A stretch of DNA of 64,000 nt from Pseudomonas lundensis (GTDB taxonomy: Bacteria; Pseudomonadota; Gammaproteobacteria; Pseudomonadales; Pseudomonadaceae). The stretch lies in assembly GCF_001042985.1 (NCBI RefSeq), contig NZ_JYKY01000029.1, positions 1-64,000 on the forward strand, given 5' to 3'. Position 1 is the stretch's first letter. Each line of letters opens with the position of its first letter. A program made the position numbers and the translations under genes. Below the pieces are notes generated by a model. The model was not told the origin of the DNA and ran no database searches. It saw nothing but the letters and a program-made list of their open reading frames with translations. This document shows positions 1-8,988 of this stretch, one piece after another.

Positions 1-8
1 TAACATGG

Positions 9-29
9 AAAACCGGGCGAAAAACGCCC
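9..29 (-). terminator. possible intrinsic terminator of the gin operon
   Basis: On the minus strand, just after the ginD stop, GGGCG-TTTTT-CGCCC forms a 5-bp GC stem with a 5-base loop, followed two bases later by TTTT. The stem is short and the U tract is only four bases, so this is a weak call. Position downstream of the last gene of the module supports it. Confidence 0.4.
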
Positions 30-44
30 TCGATGAACACTGCA

Positions 45-434
45 TCAGGTCGTTTTGAGCAAATAGCGCTGCGTGCCGTGCAAATTACGACTTGCGGCCG
101 CCGCGCAGCAAGTTGATCGGAGCATCCCTAGCTCTTTTTCTAAAAGGTCAACTTTATCTTCCAAACGCTTAATATTTTTACCATTTGATGAGCCGGAGCC
201 CTTGTTAGCCTCAGCACGACAAGCCTCGATCTTTGCGAGTATGGGAAAATGTGCTCTGCGAGACTTCTTCAGATAACCACGGTCAAATCCAGCCTCAAGG
301 CTGACGATGCTCGCGGTAAGTTTGGATAGGTCTAGCCCTACATGCTCGGGTACAAAAGGCTTCCCATCGAGTAGGCGTTGCAACGCTTCCTCACAGGCAC
401 CAACTCCCTTTCTTAATCCTTCACTAGGCTTCAT
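45..434 (-). CDS. ginD: GInt accessory coiled-coil protein GinD
   Basis: A 129-residue hydrophilic protein that begins two bases after the ginC stop. Its C-terminal third (about residues 85-110) has the leucine and charged spacing of a short coiled coil (KRLEDKVDLLEKEL), and the rest is rich in Lys/Arg. No enzymatic motif is visible. Size, position as fourth gene of the module and the coiled coil match GinD, which is required for island excision in P. syringae; Tn554 TnpC is a comparable small partner of recombinases. How it acts (architectural or directionality factor) is not known from the sequence. An alternative label is integrase-associated hypothetical protein. Confidence 0.7.
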   Translation of the reverse strand: MKPSEGLRKGVGACEEALQRLLDGKPFVPEHVGLDLSKLTASIVSLEAGFDRGYLKKSRRAHFPILAKIEACRAEANKGSGSSNGKNIKRLEDKVDLLEKELGMLRSTCCAAAASRNLHGTQRYLLKTT

Positions 435-436
435 GA

Positions 437-2482
437 CTAAAGCTCCACCGTGTCGATTTGGCGAGCCTTGAAAGCCATTAGGCGCTCAATATCACCCGTC
501 ACAATTTGATATTCGCCTGAATCTTCTGCGTAGTTTGACAATTCGTTTTTAGCATCCTCAATGGCCGCACTTAACTTGGCGGGCTTGATGATCGCACCCT
601 CGCAGGACAAACATTCGGTATAGTCACCCAGCATGAAGGAATCACAGCGGCCCACCTTGGTGCAACCGCCGAGCAGCGTTGGCCGGTAGCTAATTTCACC
701 ATTTTTCACCCGAAGTTCTGTGTCGGAACGAATATCTTCAATCTTTATCTCGCCAGCTTTAACACGCTCTTTCTGCCTCTCCATGTACGAGCCAGTGCCG
801 CCAAACAGCGGCTCTTCTTTGAACAGCATATCTGCAATCAACTGATTGGCCACCGACATCGGCATGGCCATTTGGAAATCAAAAGCAAAGTGATTATTTG
901 GTAGCACAAAGTCTTTTTTCTTTTCGTCATAGTAGCCAAAAATGGTACGCAGGTTATCGAAGCCATTCGCATAATAGCGCGCCATCTGAATGGTCATATG
1001 CTTGAACTGCGCTCGTAGAGTCGGCAGCGAAAGAAAGCCACTACTGCTTCCATAAAACGCTAAAGAACGCCGGAATTGATGGCTAGTCAGCGGCCAGGGC
1101 TGGCCTACTGCAAAATCTGGTTCATTGTAAAAGTCACGAGAAGGGTCGCTCTGAGCCAACTCTTGCAAATCCTCGACTTGAATTTTCAAAGTACTAAGGA
1201 TATTCAGCTGCTCCCTTCTCGAAGAATAAAAGTCTGAAACGGAAATATTATTAGCCTTCTTATATTTTAAAATTGACGGATTAAGGAAAAGCAGACAATC
1301 ATCATTCGGTTCGAGTTTATAGAGCTTGGCGAGGCCACGACAAATAGCTTGGGCAACTTCAACAGCCTTGACGACTTCGCTTGAGGCGAACCATGCCTCA
1401 TGCTTCCTATAACCTGTAAACTTCGTAGTAGTCGAGAGCACACAAACTGTTTGCGGCCGATCGCGTACAACATTATGGTCATCAATGACTGGCGCCATGA
1501 CGACCTCTTCACGCAAACAGTTATACTTCATACGTAAAACTTCTTGGTCACGCATACCGGTATAGAGATGAATAACTGTTTTTACCACATACTGCATTTG
1601 TAGCAGAACACGTTGCAGGCTAGCTCTATGGGAGCAAATGAAATCATTGACAAAAACTTCGACCAAACCGTGCTCTCTGAGTGCTTGCTGCATATCGGAT
1701 CGGTAGTTCGCTCTTCCGCCCAACCCACGAGACTTCTGAGTATTAATATTGATCCCATAATGCTCGTCAGAGAAGGACGAAACAAATGACTCGATAGAAT
1801 CGACACCCTGGTAAATTTGATCAAGCAGATCGCCGACAATATTAATTAAATTTAAATATATTCGCGTCGGAATTATAGGGTGTTGATTGGACTTTGGTCT
1901 TTTTAGATCGAACCTATTAGGGTTTAGAACAACGTATCCAAGCCGCTCTTGCCCAACATGAACTAGCTGATTCAAAATCCCACATAAACTGCCAGTAACA
2001 TTTCGTTCGCGAATGAATGCCGCCAGATACACAGGAACGGTAAATAGTTGGCGCAAGGACAGCACACCAACCATTGGCTTTTGCCCCTGCACGAAGCAGA
2101 ATTGCATAGCGATGCGCAACACGCCAAAATAATTTGACAGTGTGGACGCGCTGAGCGTGCCGAGCCGCCCACCAGTACCAAAATAAATCAGGCAATACAA
2201 CAAATGCTTAACTTCTTCGATCAGTGCCTCCTGCTCATTGCTTCTATCGTCGAAAATAGTATCAAAGCGTATTCTACGTATTTTCTTGGCACTAAGCCTG
2301 TACGGATTAAAGTCCCATACAGGCTCACCGTATACCGCCGTTGCATTGCCGTGCTCATCTCGGCAAAGAACGAAATCTAGCGCAGGCTTGCCATACATTT
2401 GCGCCGCATTATCTGGCTCACTAGTAGCAGGAAACTGACCACTGGAATATAAACTGCCTATCGACAGAACAACAGCGCTCAA
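437..2482 (-). CDS. ginC: tyrosine recombinase GinC of a GInt island
   Basis: A 681-residue integrase with a complete catalytic set: Arg311 in TGMRDQEV, His468 and Arg471 in SHQFRRS, His495 and the nucleophile Tyr504 nine residues later. The long N-terminal half (about 1-290) should hold arm- and core-binding domains. After the catalytic domain there is a tail with four cysteines (C607, C613, C624, C627; spacing C-x5-C-x10-C-x2-C) that looks like a zinc-binding knuckle. Its ATG overlaps the ginB stop by 4 bases, so translation is probably coupled. It is much longer than phage integrases (about 330-400 residues) and fits the large recombinases of GInt and Tn554-like modules. Confidence 0.8.
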   Translation of the reverse strand: MSAVVLSIGSLYSSGQFPATSEPDNAAQMYGKPALDFVLCRDEHGNATAVYGEPVWDFNPYRLSAKKIRRIRFDTIFDDRSNEQEALIEEVKHLLYCLIYFGTGGRLGTLSASTLSNYFGVLRIAMQFCFVQGQKPMVGVLSLRQLFTVPVYLAAFIRERNVTGSLCGILNQLVHVGQERLGYVVLNPNRFDLKRPKSNQHPIIPTRIYLNLINIVGDLLDQIYQGVDSIESFVSSFSDEHYGININTQKSRGLGGRANYRSDMQQALREHGLVEVFVNDFICSHRASLQRVLLQMQYVVKTVIHLYTGMRDQEVLRMKYNCLREEVVMAPVIDDHNVVRDRPQTVCVLSTTTKFTGYRKHEAWFASSEVVKAVEVAQAICRGLAKLYKLEPNDDCLLFLNPSILKYKKANNISVSDFYSSRREQLNILSTLKIQVEDLQELAQSDPSRDFYNEPDFAVGQPWPLTSHQFRRSLAFYGSSSGFLSLPTLRAQFKHMTIQMARYYANGFDNLRTIFGYYDEKKKDFVLPNNHFAFDFQMAMPMSVANQLIADMLFKEEPLFGGTGSYMERQKERVKAGEIKIEDIRSDTELRVKNGEISYRPTLLGGCTKVGRCDSFMLGDYTECLSCEGAIIKPAKLSAAIEDAKNELSNYAEDSGEYQIVTGDIERLMAFKARQIDTVEL

Positions 2483-4407
2483 AATACCACCCCAATTTTT
2501 TTATAACGACTCAAACGTGCCTCCCAAAACGCAGTTAACTCGCCGTACTCAAAAACTTTAGCTTTAACCTTTTCGGCTGTTTGCTTCACTGAACCGGAGC
2601 GCTCACTAAGTGCGTCGATGATAAACTCGATTCGGATAGACAACTCTTTAAAAAGAGTTTCAGCATGAGCAAAATCGGGAGCGACTGTGCGCACAGCATT
2701 AACCACGTACTGCAAACTCAGGAGTTTGTGTAGGTCTTCTTCATCGCTGTGACATACATAATGCTCGCAGTACAAGCAGCCGTATTGCGTACGGCAGTTC
2801 GGCTTCACAAGGGCTTCAGCACCGGCTATCGCTGCCGGCTGGTTGAAACCGTCGCAGTGGCCTGCCGCTGTTGCGATCATAATTTCTGCGGCCTTCTGAC
2901 TGCGCTCACGAAGGACATAGGCGGCATGCCGCATGGACTCCCAGAACTGACCGAACTCGACTTGCTGCTGTTCAGGCGTCCCCACTGCATAAGTCGATAA
3001 ATTAACCTCCTCACTGTGATTTAAGGATGCCGCTACCGTGGACGGCGACATGCGAGCAAAGTGCAACTCGTTGCTTTTGTGCTTGCGCATTTTACGCGGA
3101 GAAAGACTCGGCAAATTCGGGCCAAGAAAGACTCCACGGATAGACTTATAGAACTTTCCCATGGCATCCGAAACCGGAAGCTCGCCAAAACCTGTTACAC
3201 CCCCACTATTTCTATTTTTAGACCAAGAGAAAAACAATCGATCATGTCGCTCGCCATTCAAAATCCACTCGCGGAGCTTGAGGTACTCCTTTAGCAGCGG
3301 AAGACCATTCTCCCGCCCAATATTATAAAAATTTGATTTTCCACCTGCGCGAAACTTGACTGCAGAAAGCTCTTTCTTGAGCGGAGATTTTATAACCTCT
3401 AGGGCGTCCTCATAATAAAACTGACCAAACTCGGTCGGCGAAGCACCTGTAATCAGCAAGAAAAGCCCAGCATAGGCTTTCGCAGCAAGGCCAGCCAACT
3501 CAAACCGATGCCAATTACGTGCATCTCCGTTTGCCACAACCAGATTCTGCTCAGCCTTAGCTAGAGTCCTATTTGCATCTCTTTTTGCAACGCCATGTCG
3601 ACCAAGCCTGGCTGCAGCATCCATGTACTCCTCGAGAGTTGATATACGATGCTCTGCCGCATTGTAAACAGGCGGCCCTTCCTTAAACGGCCCAACTGTA
3701 CCGCAGGTTGATGGATAAACAACAACCTCATAATCCCTAACATTGATCACACATGGATATTTTTTATTATTAATTACAAAATCGGCACATTGCCGAGCAA
3801 TTGCCAAAAAAACATCCTTATACAACTCAACGTGATCAGCACTTGGTGCTGGCGAGCCTTTTCCAGGGTTTATTCTGATAGCGCCCGATAGAATTTTGTG
3901 GCTACTTTCAGGATATAGATTCTCAACTACAGAAATTGCGGAAATTTGATAATTATATGCAGTTACAGGCTTCATCTGCTGCATGTGTATGCAATGATTC
4001 AAATGCTTAGTAAAATCCCGATACGCCTGTTGAGCGTGAACCTCACTTGCAAAAATCTCTTTATAGCCGCTTTCGTTGAGCCAGTTGACTAGGTATTCAG
4101 TACGAATGAAATAATTCAAGACTGAATGATCACGCATACCGACCCAAGACTCCATCAGCCTCAAAATCATTTCGCGGCGTCCCTCAACAAACGATGAGGT
4201 AACAACAGGTACACCTCGACTATCACTGGCACGCTCATTCTTGCCTCGAATGAAATATGCAAGGCTGCCTATATCCAGCGACTTCTTCATTACCTTAGAG
4301 GATAATTGCAGGCGCAAAAATTCAGGCTCGGAAAATTCTTGCGACAACTCACCAGGTGTAATAATTCGCGTATTGGGACGATGCTCGAACCGCTGCCAGC
4401 TATTCAT
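2479..4407 (-). CDS. ginB: tyrosine recombinase-like GinB, box I arginine absent
   Basis: A 642-residue recombinase relative, second gene of the module, overlapping ginA by 8 bases and ginC by 4. The second catalytic box keeps Arg441 (PRKMRKHKS, with Arg438 where a His is usual), and His464/Tyr473 have the standard nine-residue spacing (LNHSEEVNLSTY). In box I, however, TGASPTE puts Ser323 where the catalytic Arg normally sits. The C-terminus carries C538, C544, C547 and C552 followed by His553, resembling a zinc finger. It may act with GinA and GinC in a mixed complex rather than as a full recombinase alone. That is inference; the family assignment is firm. Confidence 0.75.
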   Translation of the reverse strand: MNSWQRFEHRPNTRIITPGELSQEFSEPEFLRLQLSSKVMKKSLDIGSLAYFIRGKNERASDSRGVPVVTSSFVEGRREMILRLMESWVGMRDHSVLNYFIRTEYLVNWLNESGYKEIFASEVHAQQAYRDFTKHLNHCIHMQQMKPVTAYNYQISAISVVENLYPESSHKILSGAIRINPGKGSPAPSADHVELYKDVFLAIARQCADFVINNKKYPCVINVRDYEVVVYPSTCGTVGPFKEGPPVYNAAEHRISTLEEYMDAAARLGRHGVAKRDANRTLAKAEQNLVVANGDARNWHRFELAGLAAKAYAGLFLLITGASPTEFGQFYYEDALEVIKSPLKKELSAVKFRAGGKSNFYNIGRENGLPLLKEYLKLREWILNGERHDRLFFSWSKNRNSGGVTGFGELPVSDAMGKFYKSIRGVFLGPNLPSLSPRKMRKHKSNELHFARMSPSTVAASLNHSEEVNLSTYAVGTPEQQQVEFGQFWESMRHAAYVLRERSQKAAEIMIATAAGHCDGFNQPAAIAGAEALVKPNCRTQYGCLYCEHYVCHSDEEDLHKLLSLQYVVNAVRTVAPDFAHAETLFKELSIRIEFIIDALSERSGSVKQTAEKVKAKVFEYGELTAFWEARLSRYKKIGVVF

Positions 4408-5869
4408 CTTGAACTGTTACCTTTAACACTTCGTAGCTACCGTTAAACAACCTCTCTTCCCACACCTCTTGAGCAATTACTTTTTCGTGAGTCATCCTAA
4501 ATAACTTCAGGTAATTCTCAGTCGTTTCCCTAGACTCGTGGTGCATACGTTTTTGAATAAAATCAATATCCTCTCCTGGTCTCAAAACGCCTTCTTGAAC
4601 CAATGGCTGCAGGCGCTGGTAGAGTTGATAGGCGAAAGTCGCTCGCAGCCAGTGATATGAAAAATCTTTGGGAAATCGGCTAGATGCTGTACTTTGCAAT
4701 TTCCGCTTTATTGTTTCCGTTACCTGCCCAGTCTGTGGCGACCTAACAATCGTGTAACGCGGATCGTTTGAAGCCATGTAATAACAATTGCCCTGATCAG
4801 AGAGAAACAAATACATATCGTCCTCTTCTATAAAAAGACCGGGGTGACTGACCTCTAATTGAGCACGGAATTTTTCCCGCCGCTTTCTCATAACTGGACT
4901 ACGGGCAAGCGTGACCAGCTCTTCAGCAAGTTGCTTTGGAACATACAGAACTTGAGCTTTGTCAAATTTGGTATCAATTCCTGTGCGCGGACCGGCATGC
5001 AATTTATAGGCACCTTCAGGCACTAGTTTTTCTTCTGTAAATCCTTTCAAATGCCTCAAGCGTATGGTCAAAACGCTTTGCTTACGAGCTCCAGTCATAA
5101 GAGAAATGAGAAGAATCAACCGCTCAATGGTTGACCATTTATTTCCATTAATAGTCTCCAAAAGCGCGCCCAACTCAAGATTGGAAAGTGGTCGAAGATC
5201 CTCGCCATCTTCACGCACGAATCCCAATGGCACGGAGCTACTAGGCGGCGTGCGCCGCGTTTGGCTGCGCTTTTCAGCATCGATGATTTTCGCGCCTTTT
5301 GGGCTCTGCACGATAAACCGTACTTGCTTGATCGTATCAACACGCTTTATGTCGAGGTAATGCCAATGCTCGGAAACGTACTTATAAAAGTGATAAACAG
5401 CAGCGGTATATTGATTGATGACCTGATTACTGCGACGGCCTTCGTTAATCAGGTGATAAAAGTATTTGTAGGTCGGGCGAAGCGGAGGACGGGCACCGGA
5501 AAAGTCGAGCCAATCCAGATTGTTATCCTCACAGAACAGGAGGTAATCCAACAGTTTGCTGGCACGGCGCCTAACATCATCAGTGCGTCGACTTGCAGAG
5601 GCCCTATCACGCATGAGGCTCAGCAAGTAGTCGTTCGCTTCGTGCCAAGGGTTGCCATTAGCACTAAACAAAAATGGGAAATTGAACAGGTCACGGTCAT
5701 TCCCTGAACCGACTTCATCGCATCTATAAAGCAGGTTGGATTCAGCCCCTTCAAGCGCTGACTCAATAGAGCCGCGTGGCATTTCACTGACATGCAGGAT
5801 AGCGAAGGCATCCTGCAAATTTTGGATGAGAATCAGACGACCCTCGTGACGCGGATTGGTATAGGACAT
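4400..5869 (-). CDS. ginA: tyrosine recombinase GinA of a GInt island
   Basis: A 489-residue integrase, first gene of the module. It has the full Arg-His-Arg-His-Tyr set: TGARKQS (Arg262), YHWLRAT (His406, Arg409), then MHHESRETTENY (His444, Tyr453). The N-terminal part contains a SAM-like core-binding region (about 70-175). The ATG at 5869 is chosen because a GGGGG Shine-Dalgarno-like run lies 3-4 bases upstream; a TTG eight codons earlier (5893) is the alternative. Only 54 bases separate this start from the hrpB stop, so its promoter must lie at the island border or inside the altered hrpB end. It should cut and rejoin the island att site together with GinB and GinC. Confidence 0.8.
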   Translation of the reverse strand: MSYTNPRHEGRLILIQNLQDAFAILHVSEMPRGSIESALEGAESNLLYRCDEVGSGNDRDLFNFPFLFSANGNPWHEANDYLLSLMRDRASASRRTDDVRRRASKLLDYLLFCEDNNLDWLDFSGARPPLRPTYKYFYHLINEGRRSNQVINQYTAAVYHFYKYVSEHWHYLDIKRVDTIKQVRFIVQSPKGAKIIDAEKRSQTRRTPPSSSVPLGFVREDGEDLRPLSNLELGALLETINGNKWSTIERLILLISLMTGARKQSVLTIRLRHLKGFTEEKLVPEGAYKLHAGPRTGIDTKFDKAQVLYVPKQLAEELVTLARSPVMRKRREKFRAQLEVSHPGLFIEEDDMYLFLSDQGNCYYMASNDPRYTIVRSPQTGQVTETIKRKLQSTASSRFPKDFSYHWLRATFAYQLYQRLQPLVQEGVLRPGEDIDFIQKRMHHESRETTENYLKLFRMTHEKVIAQEVWEERLFNGSYEVLKVTVQDE

Positions 5870-5915
5870 TCGCCCCCCTGATGAATCAGTCAATCCTATA
5901 TGTTATGCGTTAGTT

Positions 5916-5958
5916 TACAATCGCTACTTGTCAACCTTGTTTTTGTTAAGCGATTCTA
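5916..5958. repeat. inverted repeat at island border, candidate att-site arms
   Basis: TACAATCGCT at 5916-5925 and AGCGATTCTA at 5949-5958 are inverted copies matching at 9 of 10 positions, with a 23-base AT-rich spacer. They lie between the ginA start and the point where HrpB loses family similarity, which is where an attachment site should be. The spacer is longer than the 6-8 bases of a simple tyrosine-recombinase core, so these could be accessory binding sites. No direct repeat partner can be seen because the other island end is outside the window. Confidence 0.35.
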
Positions 5959-8452
5959 CCCAGGGATCCAACTTATGGAATAGTTTGGGGTAACGCCCTT
6001 TCAGGTCTTTTTTGACCTCGGCATAGGTGCTGCGCCAAAAGTTGGCCAAGTCCTGCGTCACCTGCACCGGCCGCCGCGCCGGCGACAGCAGGTGCAATTT
6101 CACCACCTGCCGCCCGCCCGCAATACGCGGGGTATCCGCCAGCCCGAACAGCTCTTGCAGACGCACAGCCAATATCGGCGGGTGTTCGCTGTAGTCCAGC
6201 CGCACCGATGAGCCAGACGGCACTTTGATGTGATGGGGCGCCTGCTCCTCTAACCGTTGCGGTAATGGCCACGGCAGCCGGTTATGCACAATGCTGGACA
6301 CATCGAGGCTGGCGAAATGGCTGAGCCGCGAGACACGTGTCAGGTACGGCGCCAGCCAGTCTTCCAGGCTGGCCAAGAGCGCCGCATCACTGACATCCGG
6401 CCAGTCACTCTGGCCCTGGGCCTCAAGGTCCAACTGACGCAACAGGCCTACCCGGGCTTGCCATTGACGCAGCTCCGGCGTCCACGGCAACAGTTCCAGG
6501 CCCTTGCGTCTCACCAGATTGACCAATGCCTGTGTGCGCGCGGTTTCGTCGAGCCCCGTCAACGGTTCGCGGCTCAACACCAGCTCACCCACTTTGCGTT
6601 GGCGCTCAGCGCGCAACACGCCTTCGCGCTCGTCCCAATCCAGTTGGTCGATCACGCTGACCTGCTCACTCAACACATCGTCCAGCAACGCGGGATCAAA
6701 CTCTGCCGCCAGGTAGATACGCTCTTCGCGCTGCCCCTGGCGGCTGCCGAGGTCGGCGATGACCAGCCACGGCTGCTTCATCAGGGCATCGACCTCGCTG
6801 AACAACGCGGCCCGGCCATTGGCCAGACGGTATTCGGCGCCGCCGGGTTTGCGCTGCTGGGCGATGCGGTCGGGATAGGCCAAGGCCAGCAAGGCGCCGA
6901 GCCAGCGCGGGTGCTCGGGATCTGCCACCGGGCGGGCCGGTTTGCCGCGTAACTGCGCACGGTACTGGCGCGCCAGTTGTCTGGCACGCTGTACGCCGCC
7001 CTGCCCGCCCCGCGCTGCGCGGGCCTCACCGTCCAACAAGGCCAGGCGGCTGTGCACATCGGCCCCCGCGCCGCGAAGAATATCCCGCTCACCCAACAGC
7101 GCGGCGACGTAACAGGCCATGTCTGCCAGACCCCATTCCTGACCGCGCAGTAACAAGTGCGCGATACGCGGGTGCGCCGGTAACTCGGCCATTGCCTCGC
7201 CATGCGCCGTGAGGGGGCCTCCTTGATTCGACGCAGGGTTCATGGCGCCCAAACGCTCCAGCAACTGTAGCGCCTGTGCATAACTTGCCGCGGGCGGGGC
7301 ATCCAGCCAAACCAGCTCCTGCGCACTGACGCCCCAGCGCGCCACTTGCAGCGCCAGCCCCGCCAGATCGGCCTGCATCATCTCGGCAGTGCCATACGCC
7401 GCCAACTGCGCGTGCTGATCTTCTGACCACAGGCGATAACACACGCCGGGCTCCAGTCGTCCGGCGCGACCAGCCCGCTGCGTGGCGCTGGCGCGGGAAA
7501 TACGCTGGGTGTCGAGGCGCGTCATGCCACTGCCGGGATCGAAACGCGGGACACGCGCCAGCCCCGCATCGATCACCACCCGCACGCCGTCGATGGTGAG
7601 GCTGGTTTCCGCAATATTGGTGGCCAGCACCACTTTGCGCAGGCCCGAAGGCGCCGGCTCGATAGCCGCCCGTTGCGCTGCCAGCTCCAGTTCGCCGTGC
7701 AGCGGGCACAGCAGAATGTCGCTCTGTGACTCCAGCGCTTGTGCTAATTGTTGATGAACCCGCCGGATCTCTGCCTGACCGGGCAGGAACACCAGCAGAC
7801 TGCCCGTTTCATCATTGAGGGCGTCCAGTACGGTCTGTACCACCCTCGGCTCGATGAACTCACCGGGCACGAACGGACGGCCCCAGCGCATGGCGACCGG
7901 GTACATGCGCCCTTCGCTACGTAAGATCGGGGCGTCGTCGAGGACGCTGGCAAGCCGCTCGCCCTCAAGCGTGGCCGACATCAGCAAGATTTTCAGCGGC
8001 TGTTCATCGCGAAACAGCTCGCGGCCGTTGAGGCTCAGGGCCAACGCCAGATCGGCATCCAGACTACGCTCATGGAACTCGTCGAAGATCAGCAGGCCGA
8101 CGCCCTCCAGCGCCGGATCCTGCTGCAAACGCCGGGTGAGGATGCCTTCGGTGACCACTTCAATGCGCGTCGTGGGGCCCACTTTACTGTCGAGGCGGAT
8201 GCGGTAACCGACGGTCTCGCCGACCTTTTCACCCAGTTCGCTGGCCAGCCGTTCGGCCGCGGCACGGGCAGCGAGGCGTCGGGGTTCGAGCATCACAATC
8301 TTCTGCCCCGCCAGCCACGGTTCGTTGAGCAAGGCCAAAGGTACACGGGTGGTTTTACCGGCGCCGGGCGGTGCTTCAAGCACGGCTTCGTGACGTTCAG
8401 TCAAGGCGTGGCGCAGCGCGGGTAAAACTTCATCAATCGGCAGAGAAATCAT
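5924..8452 (-). CDS. hrpB: ATP-dependent RNA helicase HrpB, C-terminus altered by island
   Basis: An 842-residue DEAH-type helicase. Walker A PPGAGKTT (about 28-35), the DEFH box (about 124-127), MSATLEGE and the motif VI QRAGRAGR are all present, followed by the HrpB-specific C-terminal region. The start is the ATG at 8452 preceded by GGAG; the reading frame is open 16 codons further upstream, but those residues are not family-like. The end is odd: after the conserved LKGRYPK the usual family tail (in E. coli HVWPDDP and a basic end) is replaced by LFHKLDPWVESLNKNKVDK. Total length is still near normal, consistent with the island supplying a new 3' end. The role of HrpB in RNA metabolism is poorly defined; loss of the native tail may be tolerated. 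Confidence 0.92.
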   Translation of the reverse strand: MISLPIDEVLPALRHALTERHEAVLEAPPGAGKTTRVPLALLNEPWLAGQKIVMLEPRRLAARAAAERLASELGEKVGETVGYRIRLDSKVGPTTRIEVVTEGILTRRLQQDPALEGVGLLIFDEFHERSLDADLALALSLNGRELFRDEQPLKILLMSATLEGERLASVLDDAPILRSEGRMYPVAMRWGRPFVPGEFIEPRVVQTVLDALNDETGSLLVFLPGQAEIRRVHQQLAQALESQSDILLCPLHGELELAAQRAAIEPAPSGLRKVVLATNIAETSLTIDGVRVVIDAGLARVPRFDPGSGMTRLDTQRISRASATQRAGRAGRLEPGVCYRLWSEDQHAQLAAYGTAEMMQADLAGLALQVARWGVSAQELVWLDAPPAASYAQALQLLERLGAMNPASNQGGPLTAHGEAMAELPAHPRIAHLLLRGQEWGLADMACYVAALLGERDILRGAGADVHSRLALLDGEARAARGGQGGVQRARQLARQYRAQLRGKPARPVADPEHPRWLGALLALAYPDRIAQQRKPGGAEYRLANGRAALFSEVDALMKQPWLVIADLGSRQGQREERIYLAAEFDPALLDDVLSEQVSVIDQLDWDEREGVLRAERQRKVGELVLSREPLTGLDETARTQALVNLVRRKGLELLPWTPELRQWQARVGLLRQLDLEAQGQSDWPDVSDAALLASLEDWLAPYLTRVSRLSHFASLDVSSIVHNRLPWPLPQRLEEQAPHHIKVPSGSSVRLDYSEHPPILAVRLQELFGLADTPRIAGGRQVVKLHLLSPARRPVQVTQDLANFWRSTYAEVKKDLKGRYPKLFHKLDPWVESLNKNKVDK

Positions 8453-8554
8453 GGTGGCTCCAGAACAGTGCGGCGAGTATAACGGCGAACAGTTCGGCAT
8501 TAAGCACCGTCTTGATGCCGGGATCGGCCCTTCAAACGTTTATGAGGTTTTGAG

Positions 8555-8974
8555 ATGCGTATGTCTTCGCGCGTGATAGGTGGCGTTGTGATTGCCGCCC
8601 TGTTCACTCAACTGACTGCCTGCGGCAGTATTTTCTTCCCGGACCGTCGCGGGCAGATCGACGGCAAGATCGACCCGATGATTGCGGTGCTCGATGCCGT
8701 GGGCTTGCTGTTTTATGTGATCCCGGGCCTGATCGCCTTTGGCGTCGACTTTGCCACGGGCGCGATTTACTTCCCGCCAGGCAAGACCGCGCACATCGCC
8801 CCACAAAAACTGCAAGACGCCATCGGTGCGGACGGCAAGGTGGATAACAGCAAGCTGCAAACGATCCTTGAACGTGAATTGGGCGGCAGCTTTCCACTCG
8901 ACGATCCACGTCTGATCCAGCACACGGGCAGCGTGCAGCAATTGGCCCTTTACGGCCTTGCCCCCGCCGCCTGA
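8555..8974 (+). CDS. small predicted lipoprotein of unknown function
   Basis: A 139-residue protein with a signal peptide ending in the lipobox LTAC (Cys about residue 23), followed by a hydrophobic segment around 43-65 (LDAVGLLFYVIPGLIAFGVDF). The N-terminus of the mature protein has no Asp at +2, so outer-membrane sorting is plausible. It sits 14 bases upstream of fieF on the same strand and is probably co-transcribed with it. An ATG two codons downstream is an equally possible start. I recognise the family as a conserved Pseudomonas lipoprotein but cannot assign a function. Confidence 0.8.
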   Translation: MRMSSRVIGGVVIAALFTQLTACGSIFFPDRRGQIDGKIDPMIAVLDAVGLLFYVIPGLIAFGVDFATGAIYFPPGKTAHIAPQKLQDAIGADGKVDNSKLQTILERELGGSFPLDDPRLIQHTGSVQQLALYGLAPAA

Positions 8975-8988
8975 TACAAGGAACGTTC

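Larger units (their letters stand above)
1..5983. mobile_element. right end of a GInt-type genomic island (integrase module)
   Basis: Four minus-strand genes with overlaps or gaps of only a few bases (three tyrosine recombinases of 489, 642 and 681 residues, then a 129-residue coiled-coil protein) reproduce the ginABCD layout of GInt islands, known to integrate site-specifically with ginD products of roughly 110-155 residues. The stretch is clearly more AT-rich than the hrpB gene next to it. The right boundary is placed near 5983 because HrpB stops resembling its family just after the GRYPK segment (codons ending at 5984). The left boundary and any cargo are outside the window. The Tn554 tnpABC module is a more distant comparison. 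Confidence 0.75.

Noticed and set aside
5894..5940. Sigma-70 promoter TTGACA at 5930-5935 (minus strand) for ginA
   Set aside because: The -35-like hexamer is good but no -10 hexamer lies at 16-18 bases; the nearest AT-rich candidate is more than 20 bases away.
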